Shown: positions 1 through 10,878 of the stretch, one piece after another
Position numbering within the stretch: the first letter of the stretch is position 1
Layout of the letters: each line of letters opens with the position of its first letter
Assembly (NCBI GenBank): GCA_020205615.1
Contig: CM035173.1
Span: forward strand, 54,507,800 to 54,571,799
DNA from: Panax quinquefolius
Lineage: Eukaryota > Streptophyta > Magnoliopsida > Apiales > Araliaceae
Length of the DNA: 64,000 nt
Direction: 5' to 3'
Made by a program: the position numbers and the translations under genes
The notes under the pieces: generated by a model
The model's input: only the letters and a program-made list of their open reading frames with translations
Database searches by the model: none
Told to the model about the DNA's origin: nothing

Positions 1-282
1 ACAGGTATATTATTATAAATGCTACTACCCCATTTTAAACACAAAAGATGGGATTAACTCAAAATGATACTCCCCTACATACACAAATAGGGATACTACC
101 TAACTACATACTACCTCATACCTGCTGAGGTCTACATCAACATAAAATCCTATTACACAAAAAGGGTTACTAATGCATCTATTTACAACTAGTCCATAGC
201 ATAATAATCACTAGTGGCCCTGCTGGGTCACCTGAACAGGCTGCTAGGGAAATAACCCCTCCATAACTCTACGCCAAATGGA
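1..282. other. Unassigned AT-rich sequence
   Basis: I recognise no gene, repeat boundary or RNA gene here. It borders an open minus-strand stretch at 283-499 and may be the 3' flank of the same unidentified retrotransposon segment. Confidence 0.3.
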
Positions 283-499
283 TCAACTCGACTCCCCTAT
301 CTCAATATGCGCCCTCCTAGTCCCACTGCGCTGACCCTTATATGTTGCGTTTAGCGCCAGTCCCAAGGTCTGGACCTTGACCTTCATAACTGCGCAGGTT
401 GTCTCTAATCGGTCCACCACTTGGTCATCTGGCGTGTTGGCGGCGCTTGGGCGCGATGAAGCGATGCCCTCACTCAGGCAAGATATACTTGCATGTCAT
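283..499 (-). pseudogene. Unrecognised minus-strand ORF fragment, possibly tail of a Tat accessory ORF
   Basis: The minus strand is open for about 70 codons, from a stop upstream of 499 to a TGA at 283-285. The peptide is charged, with a predicted helical stretch (DDQVVDRLETTCAVMKVKV) followed by a basic RRAHIEI tail. There is no good start codon. It lies directly before a Tekay-like LTR fragment and the truncated end of Tat element A. Since A carries an antisense accessory ORF ending in a coiled coil, this could be the tail of a similar ORF from another copy. That is inference. I recognise no family. Confidence 0.25.
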
Positions 500-501
500 G
501 G

Positions 502-693
502 CTTACGAGCAGAGATGGACTTGGTATGATTATGACCAGGTATTATTTGGTATAATCATGACCGTAATGTAACGAATGATGCGGTAAAAGTCCTCATTAG
601 CCTGTAATTCATTGGTGGACAGTTGTTGGTATGATTATGACCAGGGATTATTCGGTATAGTCATTACCATTGATGACTTAATGAATATCCTTG
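502..693 (+). repeat. Tekay-like LTR fragment (hairpin array B region)
   Basis: This matches, in the same orientation, the segment near the 3' end of the Tekay-like LTRs at 53275-53460 and 59490-59675. It has two units of the GGTATGATTATGACC motif, each followed by an ATAATCATGACC arm, and ends at ATATCCTTGGC. No LTR end or TSD is visible, so it is a truncated relic. A short TGTGAGCCCCAAAT at 751-764 resembles the LTR start and may be another scrap of the same family. Confidence 0.7.
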
Positions 694-764
694 GCGTGAG
701 TTAAATTTTTATTTGATTATGAGATATACTAATGTATATCTCAACCCAAATGTGAGCCCCAAAT

Positions 765-1543
765 ATGGCCGAGGTCATCCCCTCCACCCTTCATCAGCAA
801 CTTAAATACATTATCAACAATATCCTAGTCACTGTCAATGCTGAGCCTGAATGTCCTGAACAAGGTGATATACCACTCATCAACTTCAATTCTGAAGTTG
901 AGCCAGTCAGTTTTCATGCCCTGAAGGTGAGCAACACTCACTACCATCCTGTTGGGGTGCCACCTCTCATACCCCAAGTTTCTAACGAAGTAATGTCGGC
1001 CACTCAAGAAATGATGATATTGGGTTATCAATCTGGATAAGAGTTGGGCAAAGATCATCAGGGCATCAAGCGCCCCATTCATGTTCCCAATCAAACATGG
1101 ACAGCCGGACTAAGCTATAATGCTAGTTCCAGTTATAGGAATCCTCATAAGCACAAGCAGATTCCTTCAGATTCAACCACACGACGATTATCTCCACCTA
1201 CAGTTCCTGAGCCTGTACGGTCTCCGGTAAAGGTGCCGACCCATGTAATGGCAATGTTATTTCCTAAACCGATACTGGTAAAAGGGAAAGAAGTCTTGGT
1301 TCCAAATTCCAAAGAGGAAGAAGAGGAACGAATACGTAAACAAGACATTATCAGGATGATGTCAAATATACGCATCATTGTCTATGATGATCACACAAAT
1401 AGATACACCCTAGACGATGATTGTCCAGACGTAATGGTTATCATTCGGGTGAAGGAGGACAATGACAGCCCCTCCATTATTGCAGTCCATCAGGACTTCC
1501 CCAATGACAATTAGAGCAGCACTCCTTTCATTGGTCGACAAGG
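765..1543 (+). pseudogene. Tat A protease flank and linker (exon before candidate intron)
   Basis: In Tat elements this region follows the protease and leads to RT. Two overlapping open stretches (765-1040 and 1044-1514) align with element B at 61411-62194: both have IPSTLHQ, a LKYIINN segment, VTVNAEPEC and VEPVSF. A frame change near 1040 and a TAG at 1512-1514 break it. Element B has a TGA at the matching codon, so the ancestral codon was probably TGG. Ignoring that stop, the frame stays open to the candidate donor at 1544. The segment's own biochemical role is unknown. It would be part of the Gag-Pol precursor. Confidence 0.7.
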
Positions 1544-1692
1544 GTAAAACGGGCAGAAACTCGTTCTGCCCTGTAGATAATAATAACTATTTACTTTTCT
1601 GTATAGTATTAGAATTTGTTTTATCAGTACATGCTAACACTTTGTATGATTGAACGATTTCATATATTAAGTGAAATCATATTTTGTTTCAG
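1544..1692 (+). other. Candidate intron between protease and RT regions
   Basis: The donor is a GTAAAA at 1544 and the acceptor is TTTGTTTCAG ending at 1692, with a branch-like TGCTAAC near 1632. Removing 149 nt takes the upstream frame (two bases into a codon) directly into the frame that starts the RT linker, so the junction is phase-correct. Element B has a parallel 148-nt segment at 62195-62342 with GTAAAA and the same TGCTAAC. Ogre elements of the Tat clade are known to have an intron between protease and RT, which supports the call. Splicing is inferred. Confidence 0.65.
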
Positions 1693-2715
1693 GACTCTGA
1701 ATTTAGACGTGCTTATACTTGCTGATAAGGTGTCTTTTCTCCACAAGGATTGTAACTTTGATGGAAAATTGGACTCAGACTTGATGGAAATACAAGAGGA
1801 CATTGAGATACCTCAGGAGATTAAAGAATGGGTCGAAGAAAAACCCAAAACAAACCTTGATCAAACCACTTCGTTCAATCTTGAAACCTTAGAAAGCCTT
1901 AAACTATTCTAGATTGGTACAAACCTCACTCTAATCCAAAGGAATGATACGGTTACAATATTAACCCAATTCTAAGATGTGTTTGCATGGTCTCATGAAG
2001 ACATGGTGGGTTTGTCCACTGACATTGTCATCCATTGCCTCCCCATCAAAGAGGGATTCAAGCAAGTCAGGTAGAAGCTCAGGCGATTAAAACCTAAGTG
2101 GATTTTAAAGATGAAAGTAGAAATTGTGAAACATTTTGAAGCAGGCATCATCATGTTGTCTACATACACTGAATGGCTATCAAACATAGACCCCGTACCT
2201 AAAATGGGAGGAAAGGTACAAGTGTGTGTGGATTACAGGGATCTAAATAAAGCTTGACTTAAAGATAGCTTTCCCGTTCCATTTATCAACATTCTCATTA
2301 ACAATACTGCTCAATACGACATGTATTCCTTTGTTGATTGCTTCGTGGAGTATCATCAGATTATGGTAGCTGAAGAAGATCGTGAGAAAACTACATTCAT
2401 CACTCCTTGGGGAACCATTTTCTATAGACGGTTGTCATTTGGCCTCATCAATGCAGGAGCTACCTACCAGCGAGCCATGATGGCTCTTTTCCATGATTTA
2501 ATGCATAAGGAGATAGAGATATACGTGGATGACATTATTGTCAAGTCTCGAAGGGAGGAAGACCACCTAGACCATCTCAAAAATCTCTTCAACAGATTGC
2601 GTAAGTACAACTTGAAGTTGCATCTAGCCAAGTGCGCCTTTGGCGTTAAATCTGGCAAGTTGCTAGGATTCCTAGTCAACCACAAGGGGATTGAGCTGGA
2701 TCCCACCAAAATCTA
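1693..2715 (+). pseudogene. Reverse transcriptase domain, Tat A
   Basis: This is the RNA/DNA-dependent DNA polymerase of the Gag-Pol precursor. The acidic linker (1693-1912) is followed by the DVFAWSHEDM motif that precedes RT in this clade, then VCVDYRDLNK, FVDCFVEYHQI, the FGLINAGATYQ block and the intact catalytic YVDD at 2522-2533. Stops near 1912, 1975, 2069 and 2257 and the TAG after LDPTKI at 2714-2716 interrupt an otherwise collinear frame. Several stops sit where CAG or TGG is expected. It aligns well with element B at 62343-63369. Confidence 0.85.
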
Positions 2716-3370
2716 GGCCATCACAGAAATGCCCATTCCTCAGACAGAGAAGGAAATACATGGATTTTTGGGAAGAATCAACTTCATTAACAGATTCATT
2801 TCCCAACTCACAGCAACCTGTGAGCCTATTTTCAAGTTGTTAAGGAAGAATTCCTCCATGAAATGGAATGATGAGTGCCAGAAGGCCTTCCTTACAATCA
2901 AAGAGTAGCTAGTCAAAGCTCGTGTTTTGGTACCACCCAGAGATGATGTTCCCCTGTTCATGTATCTGTCCATAAGTGATAATGCCATGGGCTGCATGCT
3001 GGGACAGAAAAATGATAGAGGCCAAGAGCAAGATATCTACTACCTCAGTAAAAGATTCAGCAGCAGTGAACACAAGTATACTATGATTGAGAAGACATGT
3101 TGTTCTTTAGCATGGGCTTCCATGAGGTTACAACATTACCTCCATGGTCACACAACCCATCTCATATCCCGCATGGATCCTCTCAAGTACGTGTTCAGTA
3201 AACCCATATTGAACTGTCGATTGTCCAGATGGCAGTTGATCTTACAATAACTTGACATCGTCTATGTGACGCAAAAGTCTATTAAAGGTCAAGGAATTGC
3301 GGATCAACTGGCTGTCTCCCCTTCAGGGGATTTCAAACCCTTGGAAACATAGTTCCCCGATGAAGGAGTA
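2716..3370 (+). pseudogene. RNase H domain (first), Tat A
   Basis: It continues the RT frame through AITEMPIPQTEKEI, FLGRINFINRFI and FKLLRKN, then the RNase H core: a LFMYLSIS segment, YYLSKRFSS, and EKTCCSLAWA with the catalytic-type Glu region. Stops are at about 2907 (TAG) and 3248 (TAA). It normally degrades the RNA strand of the RNA:DNA hybrid during reverse transcription. The same segment in element B is cut off by a new LTR at 63796. Confidence 0.8.
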
Positions 3371-3900
3371 ATGGCAATTCAACGACACCATCAGTACAGT
3401 GCACAACAAACATGGAAGATGTATTTTAATGGAGCTTTAAATATGGCAGGTTCTGGGGAAGGAGTAGTTTTGGTATCCGTTACGGGGGAGCAACATCCCG
3501 TCGCCATCAAATTGCAGTTTGCCAACACCAACTACACAACTGAGTATGAAGGCTGTATCATGGGGCTAAAACTTGCCCAATCAATGGGCATCAGACGATT
3601 AACTGTCTTTAGAGATTTCGAGTTCGTAATCAGACAAACCACATAAATCTATCACACTAAAGGTCTACACTTGCTGCCTTACCATCGACATGTTCTATAG
3701 ATGGCTTCGGAGTTTGAACAAATATCCTTCCTCCACATTCCTCGGAATAGGAATGATTTTATGGATGCGCTAGCAACCTCGGCTTCGTTGATCAACATAC
3801 TTGATAAGGAAAACATGCCAACCATCACATTTGCCAAACAAAAGACTTCAACCTATGGGAATTATATTGGAGAAGTATCAGATGAGCTACCTCCCATCTA
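3371..3900 (+). pseudogene. Second, archaeal-type RNase H domain (aRNH), Tat A
   Basis: A second RNase H between the first RNase H and integrase is diagnostic of the Tat clade. WKMYFNGALN, NYTTEYEGCIMGLKLA, VFRDFEFVI and DFMDALATSAS follow the expected order. The first catalytic Asp (normally in a YFDGA context) is Asn here. The later Asp residues in VFRD and DFMDA remain. A TAA at about 3644 and a TAG at about 3698 interrupt it. Confidence 0.8.
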
Positions 3901-5155
3901 ACACCCTTGGTATCAGCATATCAAGGAGTACTTATAAGATGGATCTACACCCGCTGAGGCGAGCCCGACTGAAAGAAGGCGGATCCATCGACTGGCTATG
4001 AAATTCTACCTGAGCGGAGATGCACTCTACAAAAGAGAGGCATGATTAGGTCTCCTTAGATTTCTGGACAAGGACCAAACTCAGAGGCTCATAGACGAGA
4101 TCCATGGTGGAGTATGTGGCCCACACATGAGCGGCCCCCTACTTGTTAAGAAAATCCTCAGAATAGGGCATTACTGGCTCTCTCTCAAGGCTGACTATGA
4201 GGATCACGTTAAGAGATGTTATCGGTGCCAAATTCATGAAAATGCTATCCATGCCCCTCTAAGGGAGCTCCACAATATGAGTTCGCCCTGGCCCTTCTTA
4301 ATGTGGGTAATGAACGTGATCGGGCCCATCGAGCACAAAGCCAATAATGGGCATCGGTTTATCTTCACCATGATCGACTACTTCACCAAGTGGGTAGAAG
4401 CAGCCTCCTTCCCCAGGGTTACCAAATAAGTCTTCATTGCTTTCATCAGAAATAATGTTATTTGTCGATATGGACAACTAGAGGCAATTGTATCAGACAA
4501 TGCTAAGAACCTCAACAAAAAAATGATGGATGAGTTGTGCAGTAAATTCCACATCAAACATCTCAACTCTGTCATCTACCGTCCAAAGATGAATGGTGTT
4601 GTTGAAGCGGCTAACAAAAACATCAAGAAAATCATGCAAAAGATGTCCACTAACCACAAAGGATGGCCTGACTTATTGCTTCAGACTCTGTTAGCCTATA
4701 GATCATCAATGCATACTTCCACTAGGGCAACCACTTACGCATTAACCTATGGGATGGAAGCAGTGCTACCCATAGAAGTAGAAATGGAATCCCTTAGAGT
4801 GTTAATAGACGCTCAGCTGGATGAAGACCAATGTGTACAAGATAGGTATCACCAATTATCTCTAATAGACGAAAGGCGAGCCGCTGCTATCTTCCATGGT
4901 CAGTTATATCAACAAAGGATTTCCATGTCCTACAACAAAAAAGTTCGGCTACAGCAGTTCAAACAACATGACTTGGTTTTGAAGAAGATCATTGACAACA
5001 AAGATCGGTCTAAGGGAAAATTCGCCCCGAACTAGGAAGGCCCGTTTATTGTCAAGGAGGTATTGATAGGAGGTGCTATCAGATTACAGGAAATGGATGG
5101 TAATGAATTTCCACAGCTTATCAACTCGGACATCGTGAAACGGTACTGTGTCTGA
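3901..5155 (+). pseudogene. Integrase, Tat A
   Basis: It has the N-terminal HHCC zinc-binding module (HGGVCGPH, then CYRC near 4220), a WVMNVIGPI block, SDNAKN and the C-terminal NGVVEAANK block. The first catalytic Asp (usually a WGMDVIGPI context) has become Asn. The second Asp and the Glu remain. Stops are near 4428 and 5033. The final part ends at the TGA about 5153-5155 after DIVKRYCV. An integrase without the first Asp would not join DNA ends. Confidence 0.85.
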
Positions 5156-5229
5156 GATCACCATCAAGCAAACATCATGGTTTTGGATCATCGGATCTGC
5201 CAGTCATTTTAGGTTTTCTAACCCTTCAT

Positions 5230-5530
5230 TACATACATCTTCTCTTCATACCCATCTGCCCCATCAGGGATAAAAAAACTTTTCTAACAAGCGCTTTCGG
5301 ATCACCAGATTTTTTCTCTTCACTTGGTTTTAAACCCTTACTCAACTTCAGTTATCCCACCAGGGATTGAACCTTTCACACCCGCAGTTTTACCCCACTA
5401 GGGATAAGACTTTTCACACCTGAGTTGATCCTGTACATAGGATTAAACTTTCTCACCTGCAGTTTGTCCTGAACATGGGATTAAACTTTTCATTGGCTGC
5501 AAATCGTCTTGAACATGGGGTGAACTACGC
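5230..5530 (+). repeat. Short stem-loop minisatellite after integrase
   Basis: Loosely repeated units of about 50-60 bp follow the integrase stop. Units share a CAGTT start and a CTTTTCACACC-like tail and carry a small inverted repeat: ATCCC/ACCA/GGGAT at 5354-5367, TTACCCC/ACTA/GGGATAA near 5390, and ATCCT/GTACAT/AGGAT at 5428-5443. The arms differ but remain complementary. There is no ORF. Confidence 0.6.
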
Positions 5531-6110
5531 CGACCTGATCTCCTTCATTCACGAGAGTATGTAGGAAGCCATATTTTATATGGTCCGGTCACAATAAAAC
5601 AAAAACAACAAAAATATTTCTACACCCTTCTCTACAAACACATTCCTACACCCTTTTTGCCACATACAGCGTTGAACCTCTTACACTAGGTTCGAACTAC
5701 GCAGACCTGATCTCCTCTTCAACAGGAGTACGTAGGCAACCATTCATGGTTTGGTCTCACCCCCTACCAAAACATAAACACTTATCAACGATACTGGGAT
5801 CATCCTTCAATCCATCACATTTCATCGGCTTCAGACCAAAGGGATGGAACTACCTGACCTCCCCATGTAAACGGGAGATTCGGAGACCATCTAAACTGTG
5901 GTTGACTCCTCAAAGAGAAACACCAATCCATAAGATATGGAGCTAACTGGGCTCCCCCATACAAAGGAGTACTGTCGACCATATGTGGTGCGGTCAACCT
6001 CAGAGAGGAAAGCCACATTTCTCTCCATATCTGCATACAGAAACCAGTCCCAAGACACCAAAGATGGTAGGAATACACACAAATCAACGATCCATTCTGA
6101 AATATCTTGA
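5520..6110 (+). repeat. Tandem GAACTACG...CGTAGG repeats of the Tat 3' region
   Basis: At least four diverged units begin with GAACTACG-like sequence and contain CCTGATCTCC and GTACGTAGG-like blocks (near 5522, 5692, 5848 and 5940). The unit at 5697-5735 has nested arms, CTACG...CGTAG enclosing CTCCT...AGGAG. The same region occurs inverted at 19526-20066. Tandem repeats here are typical of Retand/Ogre-type Tat elements. Confidence 0.75.
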
Positions 6111-6329
6111 GACAGCTCAATGTCCATCCGTTAAGGAGGAGTTCAGAATACATGTAGATCACAAGCCCTGAAAAAGCAGGAAAATATCAAGCAAGTAGCA
6201 AGGCACGACTAAAATGGAAGTGAATCAAAACATATTTCCCTGCTATATATAATGTTGTTTGATATATACAATCTTAACTGTACATGAAAAAATGGCTAAG
6301 CTAGTCTATGCAGGAAAATACAAGTGTAT
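6111..6329. other. Spacer between 3' repeats and antisense ORF
   Basis: AT-rich non-coding sequence of Tat element A. I see no gene or clear signal. Confidence 0.4.
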
Positions 6330-7849
6330 CTACAAATCAGTGTATATACGAGCTATCAAGCCCAACATAGCATCTCTCTCAGAAGAAGGGGGTAACGTTG
6401 TGGTCTCCTGTACAAGGGTATCTACACGAGCTAACAAATCTACAACCATCTGCATGGTGACACTATGCTCATCTATATATGTACTCATCTCTGCAATCAT
6501 GCCAGTAGTAAGGGACCTCACTGTGGTACTATCTGTAACGACTACATCCCGGGCAGATATAACGCCATCCCGTTCAACTATCACTGCATCTCTGGCTGAT
6601 CTGGCTTTATCCCGCTCCTCAATAGCGACATCTTTATGTGATAATGCCTCGTCTCTCTCCAATAGAGCGGCATCACTCCCATCAAGAGTTGTTAACATCA
6701 GGGCTCTAGCCTGATCCCTCTCAAAGGTCATCAGATGAAGACTCTGCTCAAAATCTCATCTTTGAATCTTTGGATCACGCGAATACTCATACTTTGGGAG
6801 AATCTATAAGAGCTGTTGGCAACCCAGTAAATGGCTCCTCCTCGGTGAGAGAATCAATTTCCTGTATGGGCTCTCCACCATCTGAATCAATCTCCGGCAC
6901 TATGGATACTGCCGCAGCCGATGAAGTCTCTGTCTCCATCCATGCAAAATACTCTGGTGAACAGCCCGGATGGCGAACAGAAAAAGCAGCTATCTCACGC
7001 TGATCCCAACAAGCATACATCCGGGATCGGTCCTTTGTTGATAAATGGAGAGAAGCCACAAGCTGATCTAACGCCCCCTCAAAAGGATGGAAATCCTAGA
7101 ACTGGTCAAATTGTGACATCAGAGCCAGTGGGTGGTAGGTAGTCATGCCCCTCAAACCAGCCAGAGGGAGATAATCCATGCCAGGAGCGTGGGTAATGAA
7201 GTTGTAGGGTGAACTGAACCCTGTACATGGAAGGATGCCAAACAGATCTCCAATCCCTGCAAAAAATACTGACCAAGACATAGCGTCTGCACACTTCGAT
7301 GGCTGAAAGGAGTAAGACATAGCTATATCATGGGTAAAGTAGTACCCGTGTCGTCGAAAAGTGCCAATCGATCTCAAGTGTAACATAAACCACACATATA
7401 ACATGACCGAGCTGCCTGTAAATACCTTTACAAGGTAGGTGCGACAAAACATGGCTGATCTCAACGTCTCCGCCACAATCATCAGAATAATGGTATGACC
7501 CTCCCTAAGAGCTCTCACTGCCATGATAACACCAATGTCCAGCTCATCCATATACCGTGGCATGTATACATATGCCACTATGCACATCACGAGTACATCC
7601 ATTCTGGGCACATGCCACTGATCTTCTGGTGTGGTAAAATCCCCGGAGTGCCGTGCATAGCTGTCCACTGAGCCAAATCTGTCTATCAGAAAATGTTGTG
7701 ACAATACATGGCCAGATGTAATCTCATCCTCTACTACTCTATGCCGCAAATCGATGAGGGTCATGAACTGCTGGCGTATATCTCCGACAGCCATCCGAGT
7801 GCAAGGTCTGTCTAAGGGCTAAGCCGTCAACCGCTCATACTCCTCCAAG
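6330..7849 (-). pseudogene. Antisense accessory ORF of Tat A, C-terminal two thirds
   Basis: Read on the minus strand from 7849, this continues the ORF whose start is at 15617-15366, on the other side of the inserted element. It holds the TLEEYERL motif, a globular part (7794-7096) ending DYLPLAGLRGMTTYHPLALM, an acidic segment (7059-6787) and a long ERD-rich coiled coil (6731-6330, with repeated EERDKARSARD-like heptads). Stops at about 7818 (TAG) and 7096 (TAG), plus breaks near 6780, show decay. The globular part resembles plant-mobile-domain or DUF7745-like accessory proteins of Tat elements, some of which are antisense in the 3' region. Function is unknown. Confidence 0.65.
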
Positions 7850-8739
7850 GTAGACGTGACACCCCCAAAATAGGTCTATACGACCCGTTCTGAGTCACCA
7901 GATATCACTCTATAAAAATCAAATACAAACTTCATTTATACAACTGTTGAACTGTCGTGCAGGGTACGACAACAGATAAGCTGTGAGTTTTAATACAATA
8001 TTGTCTCGTAGACAGTATCCAAACTCAAATTGTTACAATGCCATATAAAATATAGCAGCAAATATTTGAAGACCCCAAAGAAAAACGAGAAGATTACTAT
8101 CATATTCATTCTAATGAGGTGAACTTTTGACACTTTCAAAGTCAGGTTCTCATCACCCTATTGTTGTTCACCAAAATCAATTATTAAGTGACGTATAAAA
8201 TACGACATACACATCTTAGGTCCTCAATACAATTATCTGTTGCATGTCATGCCGATTTATAATATATTCAGAAACTTTGACAGTCTCAGACCATCACGCA
8301 ATTTCACTGTTATCCCCGCTCGACCCAGCTACACTTTTATTACCTGAAAGGAATTGTGAAGCAAAGGGTGAGCACAAATAGCCTAATAAAGAATATCATG
8401 ACTAAAGATAAGTAAATTATCAATAGCCTTCGTCAATAATAAATCAGAGATTTAGAACATATGGTAGATGATAAAACTTTTCAACCATAATTGCAGCAGA
8501 ACGAGCAATCCATAAGAAGAGTCAAATAGACCACCAGGTCTATTATTCTCTCCATGTTAAAAGTCCACCAATAATGTTTTATCCCTGTAACATCAATCAA
8601 TAATTCCTGTCCACAATCATATGAATAACTCATAATCATAATTGTGATTCTAAATTCCTCTTCGCACCTAGGACGAAGATAATTTTCATCACATATCTTC
8701 ACCTGAAACATCAAAAATCATGGTTATACCAAATCACAA

Positions 8740-9340
8740 TTCCTGCTCATAATCATACTAATAAATTCATCTTTGCACTACGTCCAAATAAAATCATTAA
8801 CAATTCATCTTTGCACTACAGGCCAAAGGCATACAACTGTATTTTAGAAGAGTCAAGTAGAGCATGATATCTACTATCTTTTACGAATTAAAATTGTATA
8901 ATCAATATGTTATCGCTGAGACTTAGCTTAATAAATAATCCACATCATCGAATTATCCCCTTTTTACTGGCCAGGATATTCATGTAATCATCAATGGTCA
9001 TGATTATACCGAATAATCCCTGGTAATAATCATACCAATAACTGTCCATCAATGCACTACGAGCCAATGAGGACTTTTACCATATCATCTATAATATTAC
9101 GGGTCATGATTATACCGAATGATCCCTAGTCATAATCATACCAATAAATAGTTCATCTATGCACATAAGCCAAAGATACTCATTAATCAATAGTTTATCT
9201 TTGCATTTAAGCCAAAGATATACAACTGTAAAACCAATAATCAACAGTCCATCTTTGCACGTAAGCCAAAGATATACAACTGTAAAACCAATAATCAACA
9301 ATCCATCTATGCACGTAAGCCAAAGATGACTTTCATCACA
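8740..9340 (-). repeat. Hairpin array B (LTR copy)
   Basis: Tandem units of about 55-130 bp carry short inverted repeats. A clear example on the plus strand is ATCTTTG (9251-9257) and CAAAGAT (9267-9273) around a CACGTAAGC loop, repeated at 9193 and, in decayed form, near 9303. Other units have ATGATTAT...ATAATCAT arms. Confidence 0.75.
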
Positions 9341-10139
9341 ATATAAGCATGAGGATGATGACAATGATATAAGGCATTAATCAAACTAAATCAAGGAAAA
9401 ATATTAAAGACTTTAAATTTATCCAAATATTATCAATCACTTAATAAATTCATAATCTAATATTATTAATATTATAATAATATTTTAATCACTTCTTAAA
9501 TTTATTAACAATTTATTTCAATTGTTTACACTTTACCAAATAATGCATTTAATCATTCAAAAATGCCATACTCATAAGATTTCATCACCAATGATCAAAT
9601 CTCTTATCAAAAATCTTCATATACCCTATATAGGATTCCCAAGCCATAAAATCTTATTTTCTAATTTTGTTACTTCACATAACATATTTAATTCATTTAC
9701 TGATAACTAGTTCATTTTCATGAAAAATACCAAATCAGTCCCAAAAATATTTCTTTTCTGGGATTTAATAGAGTATAGTCTCATATTGAACATATATTTT
9801 TCTCAGAATTTTTAAAATTCATTTACTATTTTTCATATGGTCAAAACTGCCGAATATTTAGACATTTATCATAAATTGTACTTTTGTCCAAAAATTCCGA
9901 AATTGACAGGGTATACTGTTGTTATATAGATGTACTTCCAATAAAAATTTCACCAATTTTGGAGTTAAAACAAGGAGTTATAAGGGTTTACTTTTAAAAT
10001 AGTCTTTTCCCATAAAATCCATAACTCTTAATCTATACATCCAAAAATCGCCATCTTTGGACACAATATAGAAAACTCATCAAATTATCATTTCAAATTT
10101 TTCCAGAATTTTTGAGGGTCAAAAAAATTTCGAAACTAC

Positions 10140-10680
10140 AAATGGATTTTCACCCACCATGCGATAATCCACGTAGACAGATCATTTCCACATTTTAATA
10201 AAGAATGAATACGAAGGATCATTCACCATGCATGTGGTAATCCATATAGACAGGTTATTCTAACAGAACAATAAGGAATGAAATAACAGACCAGGCATGC
10301 GATAGACCGCACAAACAGGTTATTCTAACAGAATAATAAATAATGGAACAAGGTCATGCATAAACGCATGCATGTGATATTCCAAATGAATAATAAATAA
10401 TGGAACCAGTCATGCGTAAACGAAGCGAGCATGTGATATTCAATGGAATAATAAATAATGGAACCAGTTATTATTCAAACGCATGCGACGCATGGATATT
10501 CCGATAGAATAATAAAGAATGGAATAATAGAAGAATTTCACCATGTATGCGGTACTTCGCATAGACAGGTTATTCCAACATAATAATAAAGAATGAAATA
10601 ACAGAATAATTTCACCATATATACGGTAGTCCATCTACAAAGTTATTCCAATGTAATAATAAGGAATGGAATAACAATAG
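10140..10680 (-). repeat. Hairpin array A (LTR copy)
   Basis: Seven or so units of 70-80 bp, each with GTTATTCC / GGAATAAC arms and a second short stem. The unit at about 10545-10562 has TATGCG/GTACTT/CGCATA. Neighbouring units have different arms. It lies on the transcribed side of the LTR TATA box. Confidence 0.8.
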
Positions 10681-10870
10681 CTCTCTTCATGAATACGAAA
10701 GAAATAATACCCCTTACTATAATAATAATATCCCTTACCTTAGAAGAAAACTGGATACTGGAATAGTGAGGTAGCAGACTTCTCTTCTTATTTCTCTCTA
10801 TAATTTCTCTCTATAATAATTGCTCTATAGTTTTAGTGAATTAGTGAAAAATAATGAAATAATGAGCTTC

Positions 10871-10878
10871 TATTTATA
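10871..10878 (-). promoter_or_regulatory. LTR TATA box
   Basis: TATAAATA on the minus strand, in the block CCTATAAATAGAAGCTCATT that is conserved in the other Tekay-like LTRs. Confidence 0.6.

Noticed and set aside
765..5155. Endogenous pararetrovirus
   Set aside because: Integrase, dual RNase H, LTRs and a polypurine tract identify a Tat Ty3/Gypsy element. No movement-protein or coat motifs were seen.
6770..7142. Plus-strand ORFs opposite the accessory gene
   Set aside because: Shadows of the minus-strand reading frame, which has the coherent domain pattern.
8740..9340. Regular short repeats that could suggest a CRISPR array
   Set aside because: The sequence is a plant retrotransposon LTR. 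Repeat and spacer lengths vary, arms co-vary and there are no cas genes.
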